The notes: generated from the letters alone by a model not told the origin. A stretch of DNA of 64,000 nucleotides from Rhizobium sp. J15 (GCF_002531825.1 NZ_NWSX01000028.1:1-64000); one strand, 5' to 3'; counted from the first letter of the stretch, positions 43,288 to 52,778 are shown. Numbers and translations are program-made.

Positions 43288-44450
43288 GCGGCGGATCCCC
43301 GGATGCTGTCGATGACCGCATCGAGGATGACGGCCGATGAGAAGGCGAAAAAGACGGTCGGCACGGCGCCGAGCAGGACGAGGTCCATGGCCGTCTGGCC
43401 AAGCCCCTGGAAGATGAAGATGCCGAAGCCGCCGCCGCCGATCAGCGCGGCGATCGTCACCATGCCGATCGCCTGCACCAGCACGATGCGGATGCCGGTG
43501 AGGATGACGGGAAAGGCAAGCGGCATGTCGATGCCGGTGAGGATCTGCCGGCGCGTCAATCCCATGCCGGCCGCCGCGTCCCGCACCGAGGGATCGACGC
43601 CCTGCAGACCGACGACGGTGTTGGCGACGATCGGCAGCAGCGAATAGAGCACGAGCGCGATCAATGCCGGCGCCGTGCCGATGCCGCGGATGCCGATGGC
43701 GGCGGCGAGCGGCATATGCGTGGCGAGATAGCCGAGCGGCAGCATCAGCAGCCCGAAGAGCGCCAGACTCGGGATCGTCTGGACGAGGCTCAGGCCCTGC
43801 AGCACGATGGCGCGCAACCGCGGCACCCAGAAGCAGAGGATGCCGAGCGGCAGGCCGAGAACGATGGCGATGGCAAGCGAACCGAGCGCCAGCAGCAGAT
43901 GGGCGATCGCCTCGGTCTCAAACTGCGCTGCGCGTGTCGAGAACTCCTTCATGATCGAAAGGCTGTCGAGCAGGCCGGAAGCGAGCAGAATGCCGAGCAG
44001 CGCCGTATACCCCGCAAGAGCTGCAACCTGCATCCAGGGCGCCAGCTGGATCTTCACCAGCGCATCGGAAATAATGAGCCCGATCACCGCAAACAGGATC
44101 CAGAAGCCGCCGCCGGGGGTCATGCGCGCAACGGTGCTGCCGGGCGGCGTCGCCGCGGTCGAAACCAAACCGATCGCAACGATCAGCGCCGCAAGGCAGA
44201 GGGTGGCGATCGCAAGCCGGCCCGCCGCATTGCGCAGGAACAGCGCGGCGAAGGCGGTGAGCGCGAGAAGGACGGTCAGGACGACGACGGAAGGCTGGGG
44301 AAGAAGCTGCATCAGCAGCATCGGCTTGCCGGCGGCAATGCGGTTCGCCTTCACGTAGATGAAGGGCATCAGCGCCGTCGCCGCGATGCCGCCGGCCACC
44401 AGAACCACGCCGAGCCGGTCCAGCCTGCGGACCGCTGAGGTTTCTTGCAT
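43284..44450 (-). CDS. Osmoprotectant-type ABC transporter, permease 1
   Basis: A 388-residue permease, longer than its partner. The N-terminal 150 residues add several membrane helices, and the C-terminal part is the standard permease core (GLSLVQTIPSLALFGLLMLPLGYL; VDPSVRDAAAGMGLTRRQILTGIDMPLAFPVILTG). Such extended first permeases occur in YehY-like systems. The short gap to the binding-protein gene contains a stem-loop. Confidence 0.88.
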   Translation of the reverse strand: MQETSAVRRLDRLGVVLVAGGIAATALMPFIYVKANRIAAGKPMLLMQLLPQPSVVVLTVLLALTAFAALFLRNAAGRLAIATLCLAALIVAIGLVSTAATPPGSTVARMTPGGGFWILFAVIGLIISDALVKIQLAPWMQVAALAGYTALLGILLASGLLDSLSIMKEFSTRAAQFETEAIAHLLLALGSLAIAIVLGLPLGILCFWVPRLRAIVLQGLSLVQTIPSLALFGLLMLPLGYLATHMPLAAAIGIRGIGTAPALIALVLYSLLPIVANTVVGLQGVDPSVRDAAAGMGLTRRQILTGIDMPLAFPVILTGIRIVLVQAIGMVTIAALIGGGGFGIFIFQGLGQTAMDLVLLGAVPTVFFAFSSAVILDAVIDSIRGSAA

Positions 44451-44475
44451 CGATCCAACCTTATGGGGAAAGGAA

Positions 44476-44499
44476 GCTCCGCCCGCAGCCGGGCGGAGC
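44476..44499 (-). terminator. Stem-loop after the binding-protein gene
   Basis: GCTCCGCCCG (44476-44485) and CGGGCGGAGC (44490-44499) form a perfect ten-base stem with a four-base loop. It follows the binding-protein stop by eight bases inside the operon and probably stabilises that part of the transcript. Confidence 0.75.
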
Positions 44500-44507
44500 G
44501 GCGATGA

Positions 44508-45416
44508 TTATTTCAGGAAGCCTTTTTCCTTAAGATAGGCTTCGGCGACGGATTTTGCCGGCTCGCCATCGACCTGGATCTTGGCGTTGAGCTTGCGCAG
44601 CTCGTCGGCGGTCAGGCTCTTGAAGATCGGCGAAAGAATTTCCTCGATCTTCGGGTTGGCCTTCAGCACCTCTTCGCGGATGATCGGGGTCGGCGCATAG
44701 ACCTGCTGCACGCTCTTGTCGTCCTCGAGAACGGTGAGTTCGGCCGCTTCGATCGCGCCGTCCGTGCCATAGACCATGGCGGTGTTGACGCCGTTCGTCT
44801 GGTCGGCGGCCGCCTTGATCGTCGCCGCCGTGTCGCCGCCGGAGAGAACGACCATCTGGTCGGGCTTCAGCTGGAAGCCGTAGGTCGTCTGGAAGGCGGG
44901 AAGCGCGCCGGCCGAATTGACGAATTCGGCGGAGGCGGCGAGCTTGGCGGAGCCGCCGCCGGCCACCCATTTGCCGAAGTCGGAAAGGGTCTTCAGCTTG
45001 TTCGGCTCGGCGACATCGCTGCGCACGGCGAGCGCCCAGGTGTTGTTGGCGGGCGAGGGCGTCAACCAGACGATCTTGTTGGCGTCGTAGTCGAGCTTCT
45101 TCGCCAGCTCGTAGCCCTGATCGATGTTCTTCCAGGCGACGTCGTCGGCTTTATTGAAGAAGAAGCCGGCATTGCCGGTATATTCGGGATAGATGTCGAT
45201 TTCACCTGCGGTGATCGCCTTGCGCACGACGGGCGTGGCGCCGAGCGCGATGCGGTCCTGCGTTTTGATGCCGTTCGCTTCGAGAGCAAGCGCAATGACG
45301 TTGCCGAGCAGCGTGCCTTCCGTGTCGATCTTCGACGAGACGACGACGTCTGCGGCCTGAACCGCGCCCGCCGCGAAGACGGAGAGCGAAACGGCCAGTG
45401 CGAGTTTCTTCAGCAT
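44508..45416 (-). CDS. Osmoprotectant-type ABC transporter, substrate-binding protein
   Basis: A 302-residue protein with a signal peptide (MLKKLALAVSLSVFAAGAVQA). The body (VVVSSKIDTEGTLLGNVIALALEANGIKT; AGEIDIYPEYTGNAG) is typical of OpuAC/OsmF-like receptors for glycine betaine or choline-like compounds. The aromatic cage is not defined here. It is first in a four-gene operon and divergent from the double-headed LysR gene, its probable regulator. Confidence 0.88.
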   Translation of the reverse strand: MLKKLALAVSLSVFAAGAVQAADVVVSSKIDTEGTLLGNVIALALEANGIKTQDRIALGATPVVRKAITAGEIDIYPEYTGNAGFFFNKADDVAWKNIDQGYELAKKLDYDANKIVWLTPSPANNTWALAVRSDVAEPNKLKTLSDFGKWVAGGGSAKLAASAEFVNSAGALPAFQTTYGFQLKPDQMVVLSGGDTAATIKAAADQTNGVNTAMVYGTDGAIEAAELTVLEDDKSVQQVYAPTPIIREEVLKANPKIEEILSPIFKSLTADELRKLNAKIQVDGEPAKSVAEAYLKEKGFLK

Positions 45417-45838
45417 GGAATATCCCCTTTTGAACACCGTTGATGAGGCGCAAGCCCTTGGCGGGAGGCTTGCGCGCAGGAAAATCCGCCGGCGAGGGCG
45501 ACCAGGCCGCCATCATGCCGGAATTGCGTGCGTCATGGAAATAGCGTGCCCATCCGAAAAATCGATGCAAGCCCCCTCCAGTATTTGCCGTCGCACCGAC
45601 GATTATGGCGACGAACGCATTTGCACGCGCGGAAACGCATTCCCTTTTCCAAGGCCGGTGCGATTTGTTTTTGTCCCCTTGCGTGTTTCCACGGCGATCC
45701 GGTGCTCTTTTCTACGATTTCTCGCCGCCCGGATTTCTATGACGGCAACGATAGCTCGCCTATCCCAAGGCAGGGATATCTTTTTTCCTGAACACATCAT
45801 ATCGTCCGGTTTTTCCAGCGCTTTCCGGAGGTCGCTGT
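45417..45838. other. Divergent promoter region between the ABC operon and a LysR gene
   Basis: A 422-base gap with no gene I can support. A patch between about 45590 and 45800 is lower in GC than its surroundings. ATATCCC at 45419-45425 and GGGATAT at 45774-45780 are inverted, but far apart. No clear LysR box is recognised. Confidence 0.4.
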
Positions 45839-47086
45839 TTGCATCTCGGTGCCCTGTTCATTGCAAACCATGTCCTGACGTCAGGTTCGGTCCGCGATAC
45901 CGCGCGGCGCTTCCAGCTGTCGCCCTCCACTGTCTCGACGGCGATCCGCAATCTCGAAACCGAACTGGCCATGAAGCTCACCGAACGCGCCTCGGGCGAG
46001 TTGGTGACGCTGCTCGCAAGCGACAGAGTGCTGGAAGGGCTGGAGCCGATCGCGGTTGCGATAGCGCAACTGGGTCAGTTGACCGGTCATGACAGCGTGG
46101 CCGCCGATGCCTACCAGGCCTGGGCATCCCGCATTCCGGTCAAGATCGTCACCATCGAGCGCTTCCTCGAAGTCGCCGACCAGGGCAGCATCAATCGCGC
46201 CGCTCGCCGGCTGCGTCTCGGTCAGCCGCAGCTTTCGCTCCAGCTTGCCAATCTTGAGAAATTTCTGGGCGCCCGCCTTTTCGAGCGGCAGGCGCAGGGC
46301 TCGGTGCTGACGGAGGAGGGCAGGCGGGCCTATCAGATCTTCATGACGATCAGCCAGGCGTGGAACGAACTGAAGGCTTCGGCCGATGAACGGTATCGGC
46401 GCACAGCCCGGTCACTGCGCATCGGCTCGATCATCCCGACCGGCTCGGAAAGCTGGGTGGCGCGCTGCCTGGGGTCGCTGGTATCGGAGTGGAACGCTCG
46501 CCGCAGCAACAATACGATCTCGCTGGTCTCGATGACCGCCGACGATCTGCGCGAGGCGCTGAAAAGCGGCCGCATCGATGTAGCGATCCTGGATTCTGTC
46601 TTCGGGCTGGAGAGCTTCCGGCATCGCGAGCTGCTGCGGACCGACATGGTGGTGATCGCGCCGCCGCAAAGCACGGAAATGACGGTCGCCGATCTCGTCG
46701 CGGCTCACGCGATCTGCATGCCGAGCCCGCGCACCGGCCTCGGCCACGCGGCCATGGCCTTCAGCGACGAACGCGCGCCGAACCGGCGGTTCCGCAATCA
46801 GGATATCACCGCGGCGGATTCCCTGCCCGTGATCGTCGACCTCGTCGCCAATCACGGCTACGTCTCCTTCCTCGGCCGCGTCAGCGCCATGCCGATCGCC
46901 GACAAGGTGCGCATCGTCGATCTCGACGAGCATCTGCCGATGGCCTATCACGTCGCCTTCAACCACCGCAAAGCCGCCGCCGATGCCTCTGCCGTCATCA
47001 TCGAGGCGGCGACGAGAATTACGTCGCAATCTCTCTCGCAAGCCATGCGGCAGGCGGACGAGGGCGCCAGGGAGAGTGCAGCATGA
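45839..47086 (+). CDS. LysR-type regulator with two DNA-binding domains
   Basis: A 415-residue protein. Residues 5-62 (LFIANHVLTSGSVRDTARRFQLSPSTVSTAIRNLETEL) form one LysR helix-turn-helix. Residues 105-165 (IERFLEVADQGSINRAARRLRLGQPQLSLQLANLEKFLGARLFER) form a second, closer to consensus. A normal LysR effector domain follows from about 190. Ordinary LysR proteins have one head and about 300 residues. The start codon is TTG at 45839, with GGAGG seven bases upstream. Its stop overlaps cutC by four bases. It is divergent from the osmoprotectant operon. Confidence 0.85.
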   Translation: MHLGALFIANHVLTSGSVRDTARRFQLSPSTVSTAIRNLETELAMKLTERASGELVTLLASDRVLEGLEPIAVAIAQLGQLTGHDSVAADAYQAWASRIPVKIVTIERFLEVADQGSINRAARRLRLGQPQLSLQLANLEKFLGARLFERQAQGSVLTEEGRRAYQIFMTISQAWNELKASADERYRRTARSLRIGSIIPTGSESWVARCLGSLVSEWNARRSNNTISLVSMTADDLREALKSGRIDVAILDSVFGLESFRHRELLRTDMVVIAPPQSTEMTVADLVAAHAICMPSPRTGLGHAAMAFSDERAPNRRFRNQDITAADSLPVIVDLVANHGYVSFLGRVSAMPIADKVRIVDLDEHLPMAYHVAFNHRKAAADASAVIIEAATRITSQSLSQAMRQADEGARESAA

Positions 47087-47808
47087 CGATTTTGCTTGAG
47101 GTCTGCGTCGACAGCGCCGCGGGACTGGCCGCCGCAATCGAAGGCGGCGCCGGCCGCATCGAGCTTTGCTCGGCGCTTGAAGTCGGCGGCCTGACGCCGC
47201 TGCCGAGCCTGATGCGGATCGCCGCCAGAGCGCCCATCCCCGTATACGCGATGATCCGCCCGCATGCCGGCCCCTTCATCTTCGGCAGGACGGACGAGGA
47301 GGCGATGATGCTCGACATCGATGCCGTGCGCGCCGCCGGCCTTGCCGGTGTCGTCATCGGCGCCAACCGGCCGGACGGTACGCTCGACATGCCGCTGATC
47401 CACCGGCTGAAGGCGCATGCGATGGGCCTCGGCTCGACGCTGCATCGCGCTTTCGATCTGGTGCCGGATGCCGATGAGGCGCTGGAACAGGCGGTCGAGC
47501 TCGGCTGCGAACGCATCCTCACCTCCGGCTGCGCGCTGAAGGCCCCAGACGGCCTGGAAACGCTGAAACGCCTTTCGGCGAAGGCCGCCGGCCGCATATC
47601 CATCATGCCCGGCAGCGGCGTTCGCCCGGCCAATGTCGGCGCCATATTGCAGGCAACCGGCGCCCGCGAGGTCCACGGTTCCTGCAGTTCACCCATCGAA
47701 AGCGCCGACCCCCGCGCCGTCGCCTTCGGCTTCGAGGCGAAGAGCACGAACCGGACGGATGTCGCGGTGGTCAGAGAGATGTGCGGGGCGATTGCAGCGG
47801 TGGGTTAG
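47083..47808 (+). CDS. cutC: CutC family protein
   Basis: A 241-residue TIM-barrel protein, [40 protein letters not shown]-type opening, with VYAMIRPHAGPF, VIGANRPDG, STLHRAFDL and ILTSGCALKAPDG. CutC was once tied to copper homeostasis, but its biochemical role is unresolved. It is translationally coupled to the LysR gene (ATGA overlap), so the regulator and CutC are made together. Confidence 0.92.
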   Translation: MTILLEVCVDSAAGLAAAIEGGAGRIELCSALEVGGLTPLPSLMRIAARAPIPVYAMIRPHAGPFIFGRTDEEAMMLDIDAVRAAGLAGVVIGANRPDGTLDMPLIHRLKAHAMGLGSTLHRAFDLVPDADEALEQAVELGCERILTSGCALKAPDGLETLKRLSAKAAGRISIMPGSGVRPANVGAILQATGAREVHGSCSSPIESADPRAVAFGFEAKSTNRTDVAVVREMCGAIAAVG

Positions 47809-47862
47809 CCTCGCCATCTGCCCGTCATACGTCTCCCGGCACTTTTACCGGGGTCGAAGCAC

Positions 47863-47889
47863 GGGTCTCGTCCCGTCCTTCGGACCCCC
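47863..47889. repeat. Fragment of a repeat also found at 57298-57322
   Basis: GGTCTCGTCCCGTCCTTCGG and the following Cs recur at 57298-57322 with two differences. The fragment lies between two convergent genes. Confidence 0.6.
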
Positions 47890-47954
47890 GTTTACAGGGG
47901 CGGCTTGGGTGAGGGGCAGTGGCGCAAACCACTTCCACCCCTCTCAAAGTATTT

Positions 47955-48974
47955 CTAGCCACCAACCCTGATCACCGCCTTGATCAGGCCGTTCTTCTCA
48001 TGCGCCCAGCGCGCAAGGTCGTGCGGCACATCGGCGAGCGTCGTGCGGTGGGTGATGAGTTTGTCGACCGGCACGAGGTCTTTGGCGATCGAATCCGCCA
48101 CGTGCTCGAAATCGGCGCGGGTGGCGTTGCGGCTGCCGATCACCATCATTTCGCGCTTGTGGAACTCCGGATCGGAGAAGCGGATGTCGTCCTTGACGAC
48201 GCTGACCAGCACCAGCGCGCCGCCATGGGCGACGAAGGAAAAGGCCTTCTCCATCGACGGGCCGTAGCCTGTCGCATCGAAGACCACGTCGAAGCCGTCG
48301 CCGCCGGTTATCTCCCGCACGGCATCCGCCGTTTTATCGTTGGCGACGATGCCTGAGGTGAAGCCGAAGCGCTCGGCTGCCATCTGTAGCCGCTCGGTGC
48401 TGGTATCGAGCAGCGTCACCTCGTGGCCTGCGATGCGCGAGAAGATTGCGGCCCCGAGCCCGATCGGCCCGGCGCCGATCACAAGCGAGCGCGCTCCGGC
48501 GCCGGTCATCGAGCGGCGTACCGCATGGGCGCCGATCGCCAGGAATTCGACCGTTGCCGCCGCCTCGAGGCTCAGCCCCTTGGCGGGATAGAGATTGCCT
48601 GCCGGAACCGAAATCTCTTCACAGAAGGCGCCGTCGGTGTGGACGCCGAGCACCTTGATATTGGTGCAGCAGTTGGGCTTGCCGTGGCGGCAGGCGATGC
48701 ATTGGCCACAGGAGAGATAGGGATTGACGATGACCGGCGTGCCGGGCGCCATGGCGACGCCATCGCCGGCCTCCAGCACCGTCGCCGAGATCTCATGCCC
48801 CATCACCCGGGGATATTCGAGGAAAGGATGCTTGCCCTCGAAGATGTGGTAATCCGTGCCGCAGATGCCGACATGACTGACGGCGAGGCGCACCCAGCCG
48901 GCTGCCGGTGCGGCGGGTGACGGACGTTCGGCGATGTCGAGCACGCCGGGCTCCCGGCAAACAACTGCTTTCAT
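47955..48974 (-). CDS. Zinc-binding alcohol dehydrogenase
   Basis: A 339-residue medium-chain dehydrogenase. The catalytic zinc site is in HVGICGTDYHIFEGKHPF and GHEISATV, and the structural zinc is held by four cysteines in SCGQCIACRHGKPNCC. The cofactor motif is VIGAGPIGLGAAIFSRI. It resembles L-idonate, galactonate or related polyol/aldonate dehydrogenases. As last gene of the sugar ABC operon it could oxidise a keto-deoxy acid or sugar alcohol of the same pathway; the substrate is inference. Confidence 0.85.
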   Translation of the reverse strand: MKAVVCREPGVLDIAERPSPAAPAAGWVRLAVSHVGICGTDYHIFEGKHPFLEYPRVMGHEISATVLEAGDGVAMAPGTPVIVNPYLSCGQCIACRHGKPNCCTNIKVLGVHTDGAFCEEISVPAGNLYPAKGLSLEAAATVEFLAIGAHAVRRSMTGAGARSLVIGAGPIGLGAAIFSRIAGHEVTLLDTSTERLQMAAERFGFTSGIVANDKTADAVREITGGDGFDVVFDATGYGPSMEKAFSFVAHGGALVLVSVVKDDIRFSDPEFHKREMMVIGSRNATRADFEHVADSIAKDLVPVDKLITHRTTLADVPHDLARWAHEKNGLIKAVIRVGG

Positions 48975-49002
48975 GACAAATCTCGCATTGCGGGAATAAG
49001 GA

Positions 49003-49026
49003 AGCCGGCCTTCTGGGACCGGCTTT
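49003..49026 (-). terminator. Stem-loop between permease and dehydrogenase genes
   Basis: AAGCCGG (49003-49009) and CCGGCTT (49020-49026) form a seven-base stem in the 60-base gap after the permease. It is short and may only modulate expression of the last gene. Confidence 0.5.
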
Positions 49027-49034
49027 CTCTTTGG

Positions 49035-50009
49035 TCAATTGCTCTTGCGGCGGCGCAGCTGGTCGAAGAAGACGATCACGATGATCAGGAGACCGGTGAT
49101 GATACGCTGCCAGAAGGAGTTGACGTTCAGAAGGTTGGCGCCGTTGTTGATGGTGGCGAGAATGAAGGCGCCGATCAGCGGACCATGCACCGAGCCGACC
49201 GCGCCGAAGAGGCTGGTGCCGCCGATGACCGACGACGCGATCGCCTGCAGTTCCCAGCCGTCGGCCTGCGTCGCATTGCCGATGGCGATGCGCGAGGCGA
49301 GCAGCACGCCGACGAAGGCGGCGAAAGAGGCCGAGAGGATATAGGCAAGGTAGATCATGCCCTTGACGTTGACGCCGGAAAGACGCGCCGCTTCCGCATT
49401 CGAGCCGACCGCGAAGAGATAGCGGCCCCAGCGGCTGAGATGCAGGAAAATGAAGGATGGGATCGCCACCAGGATGACCATCCAGAACAGGCTCGGAATG
49501 CCGAGGAAATCGGCGCGGGCGAAATTGCTGAAACTCTCATCGGTGATGCTGATCGTCGAGCCGTTGGTGATCAGCAGGCCGATGCCGCGCAGCGATGTCA
49601 GCGTCGCCAGGGTGATGATGAAGGGCGGCAGGCCCATATGGACGATGCCGAAGCCGTGGAAGGCGCCGATCGCCACGCCGATCGCGAGCGTCAGCGCGAT
49701 CGCTCCCCAGAGCGGCACGCCCGCCTGCAGCAGCCAGGCGATGATGACGGTGCAGAAGCCGACGATGGCGCCGACCGACAGGTCGATGCCGGCGGTGATG
49801 ATGACGAAGGTCTGGCCGAGCGCGAGGATTGCCGTCATCGCGCCCTGACGCAGCAGGTTCGAGATGTTGAGCGGCGTCCAGAAGGCGTCCGTCCGGATGG
49901 CGAGCACGAGCCAGAGGAAGAGGAGCAGCCCGAGCAAAGTCAGGCCGAACAGGATGTTCATTTTCCGGCGCGGCGGCGGCGCGGCAATTTCGGTGGGGGT
50001 GGTGGTCAT
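49035..50009 (-). CDS. Sugar ABC transporter, permease (RbsC type)
   Basis: A 324-residue membrane protein with the family motifs VIITAGIDLSVGAIVGFCTVI and LPPFIITLATLTSLRGIGLLITNG, and GGTSLFGAVGSVHGPLIGAF. About eight to ten helices are present. It works with the ATPase at 50132 and the receptor at 51789. AGGGAGAG precedes the start. A RIME-like repeat lies between it and the ATPase gene. Confidence 0.92.
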   Translation of the reverse strand: MTTTPTEIAAPPPRRKMNILFGLTLLGLLLFLWLVLAIRTDAFWTPLNISNLLRQGAMTAILALGQTFVIITAGIDLSVGAIVGFCTVIIAWLLQAGVPLWGAIALTLAIGVAIGAFHGFGIVHMGLPPFIITLATLTSLRGIGLLITNGSTISITDESFSNFARADFLGIPSLFWMVILVAIPSFIFLHLSRWGRYLFAVGSNAEAARLSGVNVKGMIYLAYILSASFAAFVGVLLASRIAIGNATQADGWELQAIASSVIGGTSLFGAVGSVHGPLIGAFILATINNGANLLNVNSFWQRIITGLLIIVIVFFDQLRRRKSN

Positions 50010-50024
50010 CAGTTCTCTCCCTCT

Positions 50025-50125
50025 TAGAGCATTTCCGTTTTTCTCCGAACCACGAAAATGCTCTATGTCTTTGTTTTAACGCAATTTCCGGACGCAAAAC
50101 CGCAGTGCACTTTTGCTGGAACTGC
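50025..50125 (-). repeat. RIME-like intergenic element, copy B
   Basis: An inverted near-copy of the element at 14775-14876. On the minus strand it reads AGTTCCAGCAAAAGTGCACT onward and ends in the same paired TAGAGCATTT.../...AAATGCTCTA hairpin. It fills the gap between the ATPase and permease genes, starting seven bases after the ATPase stop. Confidence 0.8.
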
Positions 50126-50131
50126 TGATGC

Positions 50132-51685
50132 TCAGACGCCGATCGCTTCGCTGAGCACTTCTTCATGCGTCGCCGCGTGGAAATCATGGCTGGCGACCAG
50201 CCTGCCGCCGCGGAAGACGTGCAGCCGGTCGGCCAGTTCATAGACCTCCGGCAGGTAGGAGGAGATCAGGATGATGCCCGCGCCCTCCTTCAGAAGCTTG
50301 GCGAAGAGCCGGTAGATTTCCGCCTTGGTGCCGACGTCGACGCCGACCGTCGGCTCGTCGAAGATGAACAGCCTCGCGCCGTGGCTCAGCCACTTGCCGA
50401 TGACGATCTTCTGCTGGTTGCCGCCCGACATGCTCGAAGCGGGAACGCGCCGGCTCGGCGTCTTGATGCTGAGATCGCGGATCTGCTTGTCGGCATTGGC
50501 CGATTCCCGCGCGTGATTGATGACCGGCCCGTGGCTCAACCGCCCGAAGACAGGCAGGTTGATGTTGAGGCCGATCGGCAGGTTGAGGCAAAGCCCCTGG
50601 TCGCGCCGGCTTTCGGGCGCCAGCGCAATGCCGAGCTCCATGGCCGTGCGCTCGTTCCTGATATCGACAGGCTTGCCCATCCACGCGATTTCGCCTGATG
50701 TTTTCGGCTGGCGCCCGTAAAGTCCGAGCGCGAATTCGCTGCGCCCGGCGCCGATCAGGCCATAGAGGCCGACGATCTGCCCTGCCTTGACGCTCAGCGA
50801 CACGTCCTCGAAACCCGGACCGGAAAGGCCGCGGACCTCGACGATCGTTTCGCCGATCGCAATCTCTTCCTTGTGGTAGATCTGCTCGATCGAGCGATTG
50901 ATCATCAGCGCGATCAGTTCGGCCTCGTTGGTTTCGCCGATCGGGCGCGTGCCGACATGCGTGCCGTCGCGCAGCACCGAGACACGGTCGGCAAGCTCGA
51001 AGACCTCCTCCATGCGGTGGCTGATATAGACGATGGTGACGCCTTCGCCCTGCAGGCGGCGGATCAGCTTGAAGAGCTGCGCCGATTCCTGGCGCGTCAG
51101 ATAGGCAGTCGGCTCGTCGAAGATCAGGAACTGCGTGCCGCGCATGGCCGCGCGCGCGGTTGCCACCAGCTGCTGCTGGCCGATCGTCAGCGAGCTCAGG
51201 AGAGCTGCCGCCGGCAGGCCGAAGCCGAGATCGTCGAGCACGGCCTGCGCCAGCTTCTCCATCTGCTTGCGGCGCATCAGGCCGTAACGGTTGACCTCGT
51301 CGCCGAGGAAGAGATTGGCGGCAACCGTCAGGTGCGGGCAGAGCACGACTTCCTGATGCACGGCGTTGATCCCGCGCGCGATCGCCTCGTTCGGCGTCGA
51401 CAGCCCCACCGGCTGGCCGCACCAGAGCACCTCGCCCGCCGTGCGGGTGATGACGCCGGTGAGCAGCTTGATGAGGGTGGATTTGCCGGCGCCATTTTCG
51501 CCGACGATGGCGTGGATTTCGCCGGCAAGGAAGGTCATCGTCGCCGGTTTCAGCGCCTGGACATGACCGTAATTCTTCTGCAGGCCCCTGAGTTCGAGGA
51601 TAGGAGACCCGGTCGGAATCCGATTGGCCTCTTTCAGCGTGGCACTGTCATCATGGCGATGACTGACCTCTTCCAGTCCGATCAT
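50132..51685 (-). CDS. Sugar ABC transporter, two-domain ATPase (RbsA/MglA type)
   Basis: A 517-residue protein of two fused ABC domains. Domain 1 has a full Walker A (GENGAGKSTLIKLLTG), TIGQQQLV in place of the signature, and LIFDEPTAYL. Domain 2 has the altered Walker A usual in this family (GLIGAGRSEFALGLYG), then MSGGNQQKIVIGKWL and FIFDEPTVGVD. It powers the importer with 49035 and 51789. AGGAGGAGAGG precedes the start at 51685. Confidence 0.93.
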   Translation of the reverse strand: MIGLEEVSHRHDDSATLKEANRIPTGSPILELRGLQKNYGHVQALKPATMTFLAGEIHAIVGENGAGKSTLIKLLTGVITRTAGEVLWCGQPVGLSTPNEAIARGINAVHQEVVLCPHLTVAANLFLGDEVNRYGLMRRKQMEKLAQAVLDDLGFGLPAAALLSSLTIGQQQLVATARAAMRGTQFLIFDEPTAYLTRQESAQLFKLIRRLQGEGVTIVYISHRMEEVFELADRVSVLRDGTHVGTRPIGETNEAELIALMINRSIEQIYHKEEIAIGETIVEVRGLSGPGFEDVSLSVKAGQIVGLYGLIGAGRSEFALGLYGRQPKTSGEIAWMGKPVDIRNERTAMELGIALAPESRRDQGLCLNLPIGLNINLPVFGRLSHGPVINHARESANADKQIRDLSIKTPSRRVPASSMSGGNQQKIVIGKWLSHGARLFIFDEPTVGVDVGTKAEIYRLFAKLLKEGAGIILISSYLPEVYELADRLHVFRGGRLVASHDFHAATHEEVLSEAIGV

Positions 51686-51746
51686 GGACCTCTCCTCCTC
51701 TTGTCGCCTCTGCACCACCCTGGGGAAACATACCATGGATGGAAAA

Positions 51747-51778
51747 GGCCGCGCCGGTTTTTGAAAGCCGGCGCGGCC
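51747..51778 (-). terminator. Strong stem-loop after the sugar-binding-protein gene
   Basis: GGCCGCGCCGG (51747-51757) and CCGGCGCGGCC (51768-51778) form a perfect 11-base stem, with Ts following on the minus strand. It lies between receptor and ATPase genes and probably lowers expression of the latter. Confidence 0.8.
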
Positions 51779-51788
51779 CGTTTGTCGG

Positions 51789-52778
51789 TTACTTGATCTT
51801 CGGGTTCAGCAGCGCTTCGATCTTCGGATCGGCCATGTTCGCCTTGGTGACGAGGTTGGCGCCAGTATCGACATTTTCCGGAACCTTTTCGCCCTTGGAG
51901 ACGGCAAGCGCGGTCTTCACGCCGTCATAACCCATGCGATAGGGGTCCTGAACGACGAGGCCGGCGATGGCGCCGTCCTTGAGGAAGCCCACCGTCTTGT
52001 CGTCGCTGTCGAAGCCGATGACCTTGATCTTGTCGCCGAGCTTGTTTTCAGCGATCGCCTGGCCGACGCCCTGCGCCAGGATCAGGTTCGAGGCGAAGAC
52101 GCCGACGAGCTTCGGGTTAGCCGTGATCAGGTCGGTCATCATGTTGAGGCCGGTCGTCGCCTGGCCATCACCATACTTGTCGGCGATGACCTTCAGACCC
52201 GGATATTTGGTCTTGACCTGATCCAGGAAGCCTTCGCGGCGCTGTTCCAGCGAGCCGACGCCGGGAAGATTGGTGAGGATGACGATTTCGCCTTCTTCCT
52301 TGCCCGTCATCTCCTTGATGGCGGCGGCAAGACCGTCAGCGGCGATGCGGCCGCCCTGGACGTTGTCGGTCGTCAGGAACGACTTGAACGACTTGGAGTC
52401 GGCAGCAGAGTCGATGCCGATGATCGGAACGGACTTGGCAGCTTCGTCGATCGGCTTGCCGAGCGCCTTGAATTCCGTCGGCGAGATGACGATGGCGGCG
52501 GGTTTGCCGGCGACGGCATTCTCGAGAATGCTGATCTGGCCGTTGATGTCGGATTCAGCCTGTGCGCCGAGTTCCGGCACATTGACGCCGAGATCCTGGC
52601 CGGCCTTGCGGGCGCCCGCCAGAACAATCTGCCAGTAGAAGGACGTGGTGTCCTTGACGATGATCGGGATCGTCACATCGGCGGCGAAGGACGTGACCGG
52701 CATCGCCGTTGCGATGACGGCTGCCCCGGCGAGCGCGGTAAAGGCGCGGCGGGACAGAATGGATTTCACGATGCTCAT
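51789..52778 (-). CDS. Sugar ABC transporter, periplasmic binding protein
   Basis: A 329-residue ribose-type receptor with a Tat-like or Sec signal (SRRAFTALAGAAVIATAMPVTSFAAD). The mature part begins VTIPIIVKDTTSFYWQIVLAGARKAGQDLG. It has IGIDSAADS, LTTDNVQGGR and VIGFDSDDK, normal for hexose and 6-deoxyhexose receptors. GGAGAA precedes the start at 52778. A perfect AT palindrome (52843-52858) lies 65 bases upstream. Confidence 0.9.
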   Translation of the reverse strand: MSIVKSILSRRAFTALAGAAVIATAMPVTSFAADVTIPIIVKDTTSFYWQIVLAGARKAGQDLGVNVPELGAQAESDINGQISILENAVAGKPAAIVISPTEFKALGKPIDEAAKSVPIIGIDSAADSKSFKSFLTTDNVQGGRIAADGLAAAIKEMTGKEEGEIVILTNLPGVGSLEQRREGFLDQVKTKYPGLKVIADKYGDGQATTGLNMMTDLITANPKLVGVFASNLILAQGVGQAIAENKLGDKIKVIGFDSDDKTVGFLKDGAIAGLVVQDPYRMGYDGVKTALAVSKGEKVPENVDTGANLVTKANMADPKIEALLNPKIK

